From: Symbiodinium natans
Taxonomy: Eukaryota; Sar; Dinophyceae; Suessiales; Symbiodiniaceae
Reading direction: 5' to 3'
Length of the DNA stretch: 64,000 bases
NCBI GenBank assembly: GCA_905221605.1
Contig: CAJNDS010002392.1
Span: forward strand, 250,001 to 314,000
Part shown: positions 32,315-42,731 of the stretch, in pieces
How positions within the stretch are numbered: the first letter of the stretch is position 1
Layout of the letters: each line of letters begins with the position of its first letter
The notes under the pieces: model-generated
The model's input: the letters and a program-made list of their open reading frames with translations, nothing else
Told to the model about the DNA's origin: nothing
Databases searched by the model: none
Translations under genes and position numbers: made by a program

Positions 32315-34400
32315 GGGCGTAGCCCAGATACCATTCTACAGACAATAGAAAAGCACACAGTATCTGCTCCTAGACCCAAACACTAAAAGGGTTTGGGCAG
32401 ATGGCACTGTGATTGCAAACGAATATTGCTGTGCTACCCGAAGAGGGGGTAAGAACCTAATACATGAAGCCTCAAACCCTCATGATCTCCTCCAAAACCC
32501 TAAGCCCTAAGCCCTATACCTTAAACCCTAAACCCGCACCCTAAACCCTGAACCACTGAACCCTAAACCCTAAACCCTAAACCCTAAACCCCAAACCCTA
32601 AACCCTAAACCCTAAACCCTAGCCCTAAACCCTAAACCCTCAGCGCCCTCTTTACAGCTCGGCCGCCCGCCAGGTGGATTTAGCCTTGCCACGGTGGCAG
32701 CGGCGCCAGCAACTACGGGAGGCAGCGGTTTTTGTGGTAGGTTTTGGGATTTAGGGTTTAGGGTTTAGGGTTTAGGGTTTAGGGTTTAGGGTTTAGGGGT
32801 TAGGGCTGGTTTGCTTGAGTGTTGAGTAGGCGTTTTTTTGATCGGGAGGGGGTACAAGATCATAAGCCCGTCCTTGAAGCCCAAAGCTTAGCTTGTTCAA
32901 TTGGACCCGCAAGTTAGGGCCCGTTTGACAATTAATATCATGTGCGAGATGCTGAGTTTCAGTTCCGCAATGGTGAGGTTGGGATGTAAATGTAACATCG
33001 CATAAAGCAGTATCCCACTGTGGTATCTCCTGTATGTTTGATAAGCTGAGGGGCATTTGGCACAATTGGCACAACTGAATCGAGCGCACTGCATGCAAGC
33101 AAAAGGTTGCGTGTGCGAATCTCCTTCGAAGGAGCTGTTGTTCACGAAGCCCTAAACCCTAAACCCTAAACCCTAAGCCCTAAGCCCTAAACCCTAAACC
33201 CTAAACCCTATACCCTATACCCTAAACCCTAAACCCGGGGTCGCTAAGATCGTGGACTGTGGACAGGCCACTTTCAGTTGCGCAGCTTGGCACAGCGATT
33301 GCAGCCAAACGCTGTTGAGCATACACCGCTGTCCACCATGGACAGCTTCCGGGACCTGCAGGATCTAAATTCCACTTGCGAAGTCGGCAATTATCTCTGT
33401 TGACTGGCGGCCTAAGCCCTGAACCCTAAACAACCCTAATCAATTTTGGGATACCCGGCTGCCCTGATTTTTTCCTTAACCTGAAGCCCTTGAACCCTGA
33501 ACCCTTCCCACAACGCTGAGGTTGAAGGCCCTAGTCCCCAAACACGCTGGGTCGCAGACTTGAAGCCGTGCCACCAAGCCTAAACCCTAAACCCTGAAGC
33601 CAAACCCTAAACCCGAAACCTGATACGGTTTAGGCCTAGAGTCACGGGATCCATCACCTCTTCGACCAACAGAGCCACGGGATCCTCCACCAAGACGACC
33701 AACGGAGCCGAACCAGAGGGTAACAGAAGTCACTCGTGTACTACAAGCACGTACCCCTGGGCTGGCGCCGAGAACGCGGCTGACGGTTCCTCCACGGAGG
33801 ATGGCGGTGCGGCAGCGGACACCAACAGTGCCCTACACGGCGCACTCGCCGGAGGGAGCCTTCGAACGCGATGCGTTGCCAACAGTGGGCCTTCCAGCAT
33901 GGGTGGAACCAAGAGCCTCACCTGCCAGCGACAGCAACCCGGTGGAGCAATCCCGGCTGCGCTTGGCAACACAGGCATCGATGCAGCTGCAGATTGCTTG
34001 GTACCCTAAACCCTAAACCCTAAACCCTAAACGCTAAACCCTAAACCCTACTTGTTGTTTTGGGCTTTCGGGATACTCGGCAGCGAACATTATCCCTTTG
34101 TTTGAAGGAGTACCCACCCACAGATCCTAACAGCATATAGAATCTTATTCCTCAATTTCAACAGCATATAGAATCTTATTCCTCAATTTCTGTGCCTTTC
34201 CGTCTCATCCGGTTTTCGTCCAGTGCAGATTTGATTTAAGGTTTAGGGTTTAGGGTACCTTTTTCTTCAGATGTTGAAACGCCACAGCATGAGTCAAAAC
34301 AAATCAGGCAGGTCAAGGGTTAGGGTTAAGGTTTAGGGTTTACAGATCTAGACGTGCATGATGTAGGGGTTATTGGTGTATATGTATATATATATATAGA
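32315..34400. other. mosaic, weak exon-like block
   Basis: CCCTAAA runs at 32560-32640, 33148-33235 and 34004-34050; TTTAGGG at 32754-32800. The block 33649-34003 is open in two frames of low-complexity Ala/Ser/Pro/Gly-rich composition and may be an exon remnant, without a recognisable domain. A 35-bp direct duplication (AACAGCATATAGAATCTTAT and the following AATTTC) occurs at 34129 and 34163. Confidence 0.45.
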
Positions 34401-36033
34401 TATGTGGTGTATATGTGCGGTGTCCTTTTTGTGGACACTAGCAAGAAAAGCTCTACTTCGTGTCCCGACGCCGAAGCACCTGACATACACTCCCACGTTC
34501 GCAGCGTGAAATCCCCTGAGCGGGCTTGTCGTGAATTTACTTCATTGACATTGTGTCATGTCGTACTAACCACTGTCAGTACGTGAATCTTTCGCCCTAA
34601 ACCAAAAGCCCTCAACCAACCAGAAACGATCTAGGTTGGCCTGCGCGACATTTTTGCTTATTGAGTTTAAGTGGGTCATATGCAGGAAATTTTGGTCAGA
34701 GGGTTTCAAGGGCCATCCTAGCTATCAACCCTCAACTCTGCGATGTTCCTCTTATACTAAAAGTCCTTACTCGGGATTATAGTACCCACTAGTATAATCC
34801 CTATGAAGGACTGTTAGTTTCAGGGGGCAAACCTATCTTAAACCCTAAACACTAAACCCTAAACGCTAAACCCGTCAGCCCGTCAACGCTCGAAGTGCAC
34901 TTGGCGCAGGCGTACGGCTTCGACTGCCGGTGTGCTGGCTGCCAAGGCATGGCTCAGGGTGTAGAGCTTAGGGTTCCTACACCCCGAAACCCTAAACCCT
35001 AAACCAGGTGTCCCTAAACCCTAAACCCTAAACCCTAAACCCTAAACCCTAAACCCTAAACCCTAAACCCTAAACCCTAAACCCTAAGACTCAGGCTCCC
35101 AAGTTGCCCCAGAGGAACTTGGGGCTTTGAGGTGCTTGAACTAGGGTCTAGGGTTTAGGATTTCTGGTTTAGGGTTTAGGGTTTCGGTAGGCCCTTGAAA
35201 TGTTCTTCGAATTCTCCCTCGTTGGGTTTTGACGAGGGTACTCTTTGGGAAGATTTTCAGATGGTTGTCCGGGCCATCCTAGGAATGTTAAGATTCGGGC
35301 TTCAGGGTTTAGGGTTTAGGGAGTTTTGGGAGTTTTGGGAGTTTAGGGAGTTTAGGGAGTTTAGGGAGTTGGGGGTTTAGGGCTTCGGGCTTCGGGCTTG
35401 GGTTGCTGCTGTGATTGTCGCTTCCGTCGGGTCCGCACGCAGCATGTGGAGTCTCTTTCGGACGCAAAACACCGCAAGCCAACAACCCAAAACCCTAAAA
35501 CCCTAATACCCTAAACCCTTAACCCTAAACCCCCTGAGCCCATGGCAGATGGTGCGGGGGCGGAGTTGGAGCAGCAGCTGTGCTTTGATGTCTCAGGCGC
35601 CCCTTGTGGGTTTAGGGTTTAGGGTTTAGGGTTTAGGGTTTAGGGTTTAGGGTTTAGGGTTTAGGGTTTAGGGTTCAGGGTTTAGGGTTTAGGGTTTAGG
35701 GTTTCAGGGCTTAGGACCCAGGACTTGGCAAGAGTTCGGCTTCAAGCTTCAGCTGAAGAGCCCCAACCCGACTTCGCTTAGGTTCTATCTTCATCGTAAT
35801 AGAAGGCCCTGAAACCCTAAACCCTAAACCCTAACTAAACCCTAAACCCTAAACCCTAAACCCTAAACCCTAAACCCTAAACCCTTCAGAGGATTATTCG
35901 GTAAAATTGGGAACCCTAAAACGTGGGTCCATAGAAGATGCGGTTGAAGTGGGTTCGGAACTCACCGTCCAGAGTCCTAAACCGTGAAGCCCCAGCCTTA
36001 AGCGCCTAAGTAAGCCACAAACCCTTAAACCCT
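34401..36033. repeat. mosaic with dispersed repeats
   Basis: 34651-34731 and 35210-35293 are copies of the dispersed sequence found in the ankyrin intron. A family C copy is at 34741-34831. Telomeric arrays are at 35010-35085 (CCCTAAA), 35608-35710 (TTTAGGG) and 35813-35884 (CCCTAAA). A short GGGAGTTTA repeat is at 35318-35370. No gene is supported. Confidence 0.65.
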
Positions 36034-36369
36034 ATGCGGTCAGTTCTCTGCCGACCATGTGACACTGGGCGCACCATTGTTTGCCGCGCTAGTCACGGCT
36101 CAGTCTGCATGGCAGTCTTGGCGAGCATGTGCGACTTCACCGATGGTCTATACAAGTGTGTGGGGGGCTTGCGAAGAGGCTCGTACGACGAGTTTTGCAG
36201 CTGGTTCACTGTAGAGCTATGCAGGGTCCTGGAGGACCTGGGTCACAGTTCGGAGAGCATCCAGGAGTGGAACAAGGGAGGGAAAGGCTTAGAGAAAGGC
36301 GGACCCTGTAATCAACCCTACACCCTGAACCAAGAAGCCCATTCCAAAGAGTCATGTCGGGCAGAGTGA
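36034..36369 (+). CDS. Cys-rich ORF of unknown function
   Basis: This 111-codon frame starts with ATG at 36034 after CCCTAAA words and has seven Cys in the first 45 residues (VLCRPC, IVCRAS, SVCMAV, SMCDFT, KCVGG), then a charged stretch with ELCRVLEDLGHSSESIQEWN. Composition is coding-like up to about 36310. No signal peptide or known domain is evident. It is bordered by degenerate CCCTAAA on both sides, so it may be an exon remnant. Confidence 0.35.
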   Translation: MRSVLCRPCDTGRTIVCRASHGSVCMAVLASMCDFTDGLYKCVGGLRRGSYDEFCSWFTVELCRVLEDLGHSSESIQEWNKGGKGLEKGGPCNQPYTLNQEAHSKESCRAE

Positions 36370-37013
36370 ATGCTCCATTCTAGGGATTCCTTAACTGTTA
36401 CGCCCCTGAATCCTAAGCCCAACTGCTTCGGCTTCCAACCAAACTCTTACATTGCTCAGATCCTAAACCCCAAGACCCTGAACCTTAAACCCTAAACCCT
36501 AAATCCGAAACCCCAAGCCCCTGAACCCTCCAACTTTGAGCCCGAGAGAACTACGCGCCCAACACGCCTCCGACGCTGCGGAGGTGGCGTGCCCAAAACC
36601 CTAACCCCCAAAAAACTCTAGAAAACCCTCCCTACTAAAACCCTGAACCACTAAACCTTAAGCCCTAGAAAACCCTAAGCCTCAAGACCCTAAACCCTAA
36701 AGCCCTCAACCCCTCAACCCTAAACCCCGAACCTCCTCGGTAGCCCGGTGGTACCCTCTCCCTTTTTTTGGTTCAAGGTTTCTTATAGAGTAACCAACCC
36801 CAAAAGCGTGCCCTTATGATAAGATTGTTCCTCGAAACCTCGGTAGCCCTAAACCCTACCAGCACCCCCAACTACTCTTTAACCAGAATAATAGGGTAAA
36901 TAAGTCCCCTTTATTAAAGGGTAGGTGGGGGTGCAAGTGGACCCTAAACCCTTTTGCCCCTTTACCCTTTTTTGGTTCTAGGTTCATACAGTAGCCAACC
37001 CCCAAGAAGGGTG
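36370..37013. repeat. degenerate CCCTAAA and fold-back relatives
   Basis: Worn units at 36460-36530 and 36595-36735. Two related segments at about 36742-36835 and 36945-37012 (GGTACCCTCTCCCTTTTTTT; CCCTTTTTTGGTTCTAGGTT) belong to the loose family also seen at 21968-22075. Confidence 0.6.
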
Positions 37014-37190
37014 CCCTAAACCCTAAACCCTAAACCCTACACCCTACACCCTACACCCTACACCCTACACCCTACACCCTACACCCTAAACCCTAAACCC
37101 TAAACCCTAAACCCTAAACCCTAAACCCTAAACCCTAAACCCTAAACCCTAAACCCTAAACCCTAAACCCTAAACCCTAAACCCTAAACC
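37014..37190 (-). repeat. CCCTAAA array with (CCCTACA)n block
   Basis: About 25 units. Seven consecutive CCCTACA units (37036-37086) sit within otherwise perfect CCCTAAA. Confidence 0.95.
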
Positions 37191-38640
37191 AAGCCTCAAA
37201 GACCGGTCTTCCAGGCGCTGGTGCAGTGGCCTCGGCCCTAATTTAGGGCTTTGGAATTCTGAATGTTGAGGGGCTTGTAGGTGTTTTAGGGAGTTGACGG
37301 GAGTTTAGGGGTGTTGAGGCTGTTTTTTGTTGTTTTCGGGTTTTTAGGGTTTTGTAGGGGGTTTTAGGGTTTAGGGCTTCTTGGGGTGCTTTAGGGGTTT
37401 AGGGTGTTTCAGACCCTTTGGGGGCTTTAGAGGTTCAGGGCTTCTGAGGTGTCTGAGGGTTTTTAGGGTTGTTATTTCCGTTTTTTTTTGTCATTGGGGG
37501 GGGGGGGGGTTAGGGGGTTTAGGGTTTTCGGTTTTTCAGGGGTGGAATTTTGGTTTAGGACAATTAGGGTATTTTAGGGGGTTTATGCTGCATTGTGTGA
37601 GGGTTTAGGGTTTTAGGTTTTAGTTTTAGGGGGTTTTAGGGTTTTAGGGTTTTAGGGTTTTAGGGTTTTAGGGTTTTAGGGTTTTAGGGTTTTAGGGTTT
37701 TAGGGTTTTAGGGTTTTAGGGTTTTAGGGTTTTAGGGTTTTAGGGTTTTAGGGTTTTAGGGTTTCGGGTTTTGGGGGTTAGGGTTTCGAATTTTGGGTTT
37801 AGGCTGCAGGGTTCAGAGCTTCATGTCCTACTGGTTTCCAGGGCTTTGGGGCGGTTGAAGCAAAAACAGCATTCTCTAACTTTTCAGACGTGTTCACAGA
37901 AGTCTGTTTGGTCAGTGGGTACCTTTTTTGGTACCCAAAATATTAGGGGCCTTATCACAGTGACCCCAAAAGGGACCATAATTTAGAGAAGTGACCGTTT
38001 CCGTGTACGCATGTTTTTGCTTTTCCAAGGGTTTCCCAATTGCACTTGTTCGTATTCCAGGGGGTGTGTACATTGGGTTCATGTTCCGGCGCTGTTTTCC
38101 TGAACGTCTTCTCTTGCTGTCCAGAGGTTTCTCCTTGCTTCAAGCTCAAAACCACCAGCAGCCCCCCAACTACCCTTTAACCATAATAGTAGGGTATAGT
38201 TGGGGGGTGCAAGGTAAACCCTAAACCTTAGACTTGGTTGGGCTCCAGGCCGCTTCTTTATGAGACCTTGAGGAGTTTAGGTGCTCAGGACCCGGAGCCT
38301 TCCATCCTTAGCGCGTGATTCTTGGAATGGAATTAGGGTTTTTGGGGTTAAGGGAACTGGCTTTCTTGGGAATGTTGCTTAGGCATGCTTTCAACGAGAT
38401 TTAAACGCAAACCCAGTTACAAACCTACATCCAGAGCCCTGAACCCTAAACCCTAAACCCTAAGCCTCTTGAGGCCGTCGATTCAGCATGTCCACTCCCG
38501 CCTGCTCCGGCCGACGGCGCTCGCGACGCTGGGCTATGCCAGCTATAGGTTTTAGGGTTTAGTGGTAATTATTGTGAGCTTTTGGCTTTTGTTTAGAGAA
38601 AACGAGGGCATATTAAACATCTTAGAGTTGTTGTCAATTT
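37191..38640. other. unique G/T-rich block, (TTTTAGGG)n array, then unique sequence
   Basis: 37225-37600 is G/T-rich with scattered TTTAGGG-like words and a T9/G11 run. An array of about 18 TTTTAGGG octamers occupies 37617-37764. 37765-38640 is unique sequence without a supported gene, with a family E relative at 37917-37998. Confidence 0.7.
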
Positions 38641-38659
38641 TTCAACCCCAAGGGAAAAT

Positions 38660-38686
38660 ACACATATATATATATATATATATATG
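38660..38686. repeat. (AT)n microsatellite
   Basis: About 12 AT dinucleotides, just before the AT-rich satellite. Confidence 0.95.
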
Positions 38687-38734
38687 AAAGAGCAGCCTTT
38701 CGGGTCTATTTAGCTCATTCCCTTTTTTTAATAA

Positions 38735-40150
38735 GCAGAAAATAATTTAATTTATTTAAATAAATTAAACTATTTAAATAGAAAGCTTAATTAAATTATT
38801 TAAATCCTACGCCCTATTTTTTTTTATAATTAAGGCGTCGGATTTAAATAATTTAATTGGCTCTGTGCCTGTCTGTACTCACCTCCCACCACAATTAAAT
38901 TAATTTAAACGATTTAAACGATTTAAACGATTTTAACGATTTAATTGGGGCCAATTAAATCGTTTAAATCCTACGGTCCAATTAAATTATTTAATTGAGG
39001 CGTCGGATTTAAACGATTTAATTGGGCCCAATTAAATCGTTTAAATCCTACGGTCCAATTAAATTATTTAATTGAGGCATCGGATTTAAACGATTTAATT
39101 GGACCCAATTAAATCGTTTAAATCCTAGGGTCTATTTAAGTTATTTAATTGAGGCGTCGGATTTAAACGATTTAATTGGGCCCAATTAAATCGTTTAAAT
39201 CGTTTAAATCGTTTAAATCGTTTAAATCGTTTAAATTAATTTAATTGTGGGGGGACTCAGCCAAGCCATAAACCAATTAAATCATTTAAATCCTACGGTC
39301 CAATTAAATTATTTAATTGAGGCGTCGGATTTAAATAAATTAATTGGCTCTGTGCCTGTCTGTACTCACCTCCCACCACAATTAAATTAATTTAAACGAT
39401 TTAAACGATTTAAACGATTTAATTGGATCCAATTAAATCGTTTAAATCCGACGGTCTATTTAAATTATTTAATTGAGGCGTCGGATTTAAACGATTTAAT
39501 TGGGCCCAATTAAATCGTTTAAATCCTACGGTCTATTTAAATTATTTAATTGAGGCGTCGGATTTAAACGATTTAATTGGGCCCAATTAAATCGTTTAAA
39601 TCGTTTAAATCGTTTAAATTAATTTAATTGTGGGGGGACTCAGCCAAGCCATAAACCAATTAAATCATTTAAATCCTACGGTCTAATTAAATTATTTAAC
39701 TGAGGCGTCGGATTTAAATAATTTAATTGGCTCTGTGCCTGTCTGTACTCATCTCCCACCACAATTAAATTAATTTAAACGATTTAAACGATTTAAACGA
39801 TTTAAACGATTTAATTGGGCCCAACTAAATCGTTTAAATCCTACGGTCCAATTAAATTATTTAATTGAGGCGTCGGATTTAAACGATTTAATTGGACCCA
39901 ATTAAATCGTTTAAATCGTTTAAATCGTTTAAATCGTTTAAATTAATTTAATTGTGGGGGGACTCAGCCGAGCCATAAACCAATTAAATCATTTAAATCC
40001 TACGGTCTAATTAAATTATTTAATTGAGGCGTCGGGTTTAAATAATTTGATTGGACCCAATTAAATCGTTTAAATCGTTTAAATCATTTAAATCGTTTAA
40101 ATTAATTTAATTGTGGGGAGACTCAGCCAAGCCATAAATTAAATGATTTA
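38735..40150. repeat. AT-rich palindromic satellite
   Basis: Built almost wholly from palindromic words (TTTAAA, AATTAA(A)TT, GATTTAAACGATTTAA). The non-AT landmarks are CTCTGTGCCTGTCTGTACTC at about 38870, 39351 and 39731, and GTGGGGRGACTCAGCCRAGC at about 39247, 39631, 39953 and 40112. The landmarks alternate, with ACCACAATTAAATTAATTTA and its complement bounding each unit, so each unit of roughly 300-400 bp is itself a large inverted repeat. No open frame. Function unknown. Confidence 0.9.
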
Positions 40151-40580
40151 GGTAGGGCTGGAGGGGCTGGAAACTGAAAAAATTGGAGGGGCTGGCTGGA
40201 GAGGGCTGGAGAGGAGGCTGCTGCAGAGGCTGGAGTGGCTGGAGAGGCTGGAGGGGCTGACGGGGCCGGATTGGCTGGAGGGGGGGGTGGAGAGCTAGAG
40301 GTGCTGGAGGGGGCTGGAGAGGGAGGGGCTGACGCGCTGGAGGGGGGGCTGCTGAGCTAGAGGTGCTGGACTGGACTGGAGAGGGGCAGGATGGGCTGGA
40401 GGTGCAGGGCTAAAGGGGCTGGATGGGCTGGAGGGGGAGGGAGCGTTGCAGGGCTGGAGGGGCTGAAGGAGTCTGGAGAAGGCTGGAGGGGGGCTGGCTG
40501 GAAAGGCGGGCTTGGAGGAAGCTGGAGGCTGAAGGGGCTGCTGGAAAGGCTGGCCGGGGCTGGAGGGGCGGGCTACTGGC
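40150..40580. repeat. G-rich GGCTGGAGG tract
   Basis: Imperfect repeats of GGCTGGAGGGGCTGGA with strong strand bias (purine and G on +), followed at 40583-40615 by a C-rich run. Overlapping ORFs on both strands, rich in Gly/Trp or Pro/Ser, are repeat-derived and I do not call them genes. Confidence 0.85.
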
Positions 40581-40771
40581 ACTCCTCTCCCCTCCCCTCC
40601 CCCTCCCCACCTCCCAGATTTTCCACACCCCACGCACTTGCTCTTCCACTTCCTCTCCCGCTGCGTCGCATCTGCAACCTGCTCCCCTACCCCATCATCC
40701 CCAACAAGCCCCCTTGCCACAATTTACTACACCCACACGACTCGCACGTATCCAAACTACCAACCTGAAGT

Positions 40772-40998
40772 TATCATAATTATGATAACTTCAACTTCCC
40801 GATTATAAGTTATCATAATTATGATAACTTTAACTTCCCGATCTAAATTATCATAATTATGATAACTTTAACTTCTTTGTCTCAGAGTATGATAATTATG
40901 ACAAGCAACTTTTCATAATTATGATAAGTTATCATAATTATGAGAAGTTATCATAATTATGATAAGTTATCATAAGTTATCATAATTATGATAAGCTA
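40772..40998. repeat. TTATCATAATTATGATAA palindrome array
   Basis: At least eight copies, whole or partial, of the perfect palindrome TTATCATAATTATGATAA, spaced by CTTYAACTTCCCGAT or directly joined. Each can fold on itself. No coding. Confidence 0.92.
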
Positions 40999-41319
40999 TC
41001 CTCCTCGCCCTTTCCCGTTAAAAATGCTTACGGCTTAAAGACCTTAGTACAAAAAAACTTTACAAAAGCGCAAAGAAAACAATGCTTATGATGTAGAGAC
41101 TTTGTTACACTATGATGCGTCAAGACACAATGAAACTATGCTTGCGATATAGACAGTGCGCCCTTTGAGATAGTTGAGAAAAAAATGGCCGCGTGCTAAT
41201 ATTAATTGCTTGTAACGGGGCCGCGGCTCACATGCGCGACATGCCCCGCTACAGGGGGTATGCATCAATGGTCGAAGTTTTGCGACAGACCTGTTTGTTA
41301 TTGTCTGCAGGTTTCAAGT

Positions 41320-41465
41320 CTTGCTTATCGGGGGGTAAGTGTTCGTAAGTTTCAAGAAGCAAATATAAGTATCCCTGAATTTGAACCCCCTTAAACTCTT
41401 AAAGGCTGAGAACGTGGAGTGGTTCCAAGTCTTGCTTATCGGGGGGTAAGTGTTCGTAAATTTCA
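41320..41465. repeat. direct duplication
   Basis: The words CAAGTCTTGCTTATCGGGGG and GTAAGTGTTCGTAA occur together at 41318-41353 and again at 41427-41462, spaced 109 bp. The second copy leads directly into the 56-bp palindromic array. Confidence 0.8.
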
Positions 41466-41972
41466 CCAAAAACATGATAATTTTTCCGCTGAATATGTGT
41501 CAGTAGAGCCGTACTACCACAAAAAAAACATGACACATTTTTTGCTGAATATGTGTCATCAGAGTTCTCTTGACACCATAAACCTAACATTTTCCCGCAG
41601 AATATGTGTCGTGTCAGTAGAGCTGTGCTAACACAAAAAACATGACACATTTTCTGCGGAGTATGTGTCAGTGGAGCCGCGCTAACACAAAAAAACATGA
41701 CACATTTTCCGCGGAATACGTGTCACCAGAGTTCTGCTAACACAAAAAGCATGACACATTTTTCGCGCAATATGTGTCAGTATAGCCGTGCTAACACAAA
41801 AAAGCATAACACATTCTCGCGGAATATGTGTCACCAGAGTTCTGCTAGCACTAAAAAACATCATATTTTTTCCGCAGAATATGTGTCAATAGAGCTGTGC
41901 TAATACAAAGAAAAACATGTCACTTTTTCTGCGGAATATGTGTCAGTAGAGCCGTGCTAACACAAAAAAGCA
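41466..41972. repeat. 56-bp tandem array with internal palindrome
   Basis: Nine units, about 56 bp each. Each contains a near-palindrome GACACATTTTCCGCGGAATA-TGTGTC followed by a spacer that is either AGTAGAGCCGTGCTAACAC-like or ACCAGAGTTCTGCTAACAC-like. The two spacer types partly alternate, hinting at a two-unit higher-order repeat. Short ORFs on both strands are by-products. Confidence 0.9.
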
Positions 41973-42249
41973 TGACAGCAAGACACCTCCTAAGCCCGAA
42001 ACCCGAAATTTCCAAAAATCTGTTTTCATGCCTCCCGGCGTGCGACATACCCAGTTACAAGCGCGTTACATACCCGCGACATACCAAACACAGTCTATTG
42101 TGACATCTGCGTAAGCAAATGCACCCCAAATAGACGAGTTATCATCCTACCCCAATGCGCCCTGAGACCCGTTTTCAGTGCGCGTATATGTATGCATGTA
42201 TATACATATATAATATCATATAATGTACATGATACGAACTTGCGCGCGA

Positions 42250-42273
42250 CAGAGGTCTGTAACAAGCCGGGCG
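42250..42273 (+). repeat. left flanking direct repeat of the large element
   Basis: CAGAGGTCTGTAACAAG followed by CCGGGCG. It is matched in the same orientation at 52056-52084 (CAGAGGTCCGTAGCAGG ... CCGGGCG) with three substitutions and a 5-nt gap. Both copies lie directly outside the terminal inverted repeats, so they may be a long, aged target duplication or recombination-site arms. Confidence 0.7.
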
Positions 42274-42274
42274 T

Positions 42275-42302
42275 TACCCAGAGACTCCAAAAGTCTTTAA
42301 AT
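42275..42302 (+). repeat. left terminal inverted repeat (28 bp)
   Basis: Exact complement of 52028-52055. A 28-bp perfect match at 9.8 kb spacing is far beyond chance for non-repetitive sequence. Confidence 0.92.
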
Positions 42303-42321
42303 CATGGTTAAGGGATTATGC

Positions 42322-42382
42322 GTTAATTTAATTTAAGCGCTATTTGCTTAATTAAAGGGTTTTATCACACCTGTTAATTAAG
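42322..42382. promoter_or_regulatory. left subterminal TTAATTAA motifs
   Basis: GTTAATTTAATTTAAG, GCTTAATTAAAGGG and GTTAATTAAGGGC occur within 80 bp of the left TIR. The same AATTAAGG motif is repeated at the right end. In CACTA elements such subterminal repeats bind the accessory transposition protein; that role is inferred here. Confidence 0.6.
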
Positions 42383-42696
42383 GGCTTTTCTTTCCCAACA
42401 TGTTTCATAAAGACACTGTCTGGCATGCAAGTGAATGATCGAGATCGATGGAGCAGATCCGAGGAGATGTGTGTGTGTGTGTGTGTGTGTACATATCTCT
42501 CGAAAAGAACAATGGGTCTACATGCCGTCCTGTTCTGCCTGCACAATTTTAAAGGCTCGAGGTCAGCTGCATCTTGGCAGATTGATTTGTGTTGAGGTTG
42601 GTGGATCCCTCCTGAGTGAAAAGACATGGTAGCAAACATCAGCTCGCGGTGGAAAGTCATATCCCTTGCAAGACTTGCATGGTGAGGTCCCCTATA

Positions 42697-42731
42697 TAGG
42701 AGGACTCTCCTGTCGAGGAGTGCCTCCTTGG
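42697..42731. repeat. paired AGGAGG/CCTCCT hairpin
   Basis: TAGGAGGACTCTCCT-GTCG-AGGAGTGCCTCCTTGG can fold as one long or two short hairpins. First of at least nine related copies inside the large element. Confidence 0.7.

Noticed and set aside
32112-32386. Poly-Pro, poly-Thr, poly-Gly and poly-Val ORFs
   Set aside because: They arise from a TGG triplet run; no flanking domain supports a protein.
34640-34665. Second spliced-leader relic (GCGACATTTTTGCTTATTG)
   Set aside because: Too many mismatches to the leader core and no gene follows.
40295-40779. Long ORFs on both strands (141, 125 and 118 codons)
   Set aside because: Low-complexity reading of the GGCTGGAGG tract; frames on both strands are equally open.
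41466-41972. CRISPR-like array (regular palindromic repeats with spacers)
   Set aside because: Spacers are repeated in two classes and not unique, and the setting is eukaryotic, so it is an ordinary satellite.
41399-42103. Set of 60-99 codon ORFs on both strands
   Set aside because: They follow the 56-bp palindromic array and share its period.
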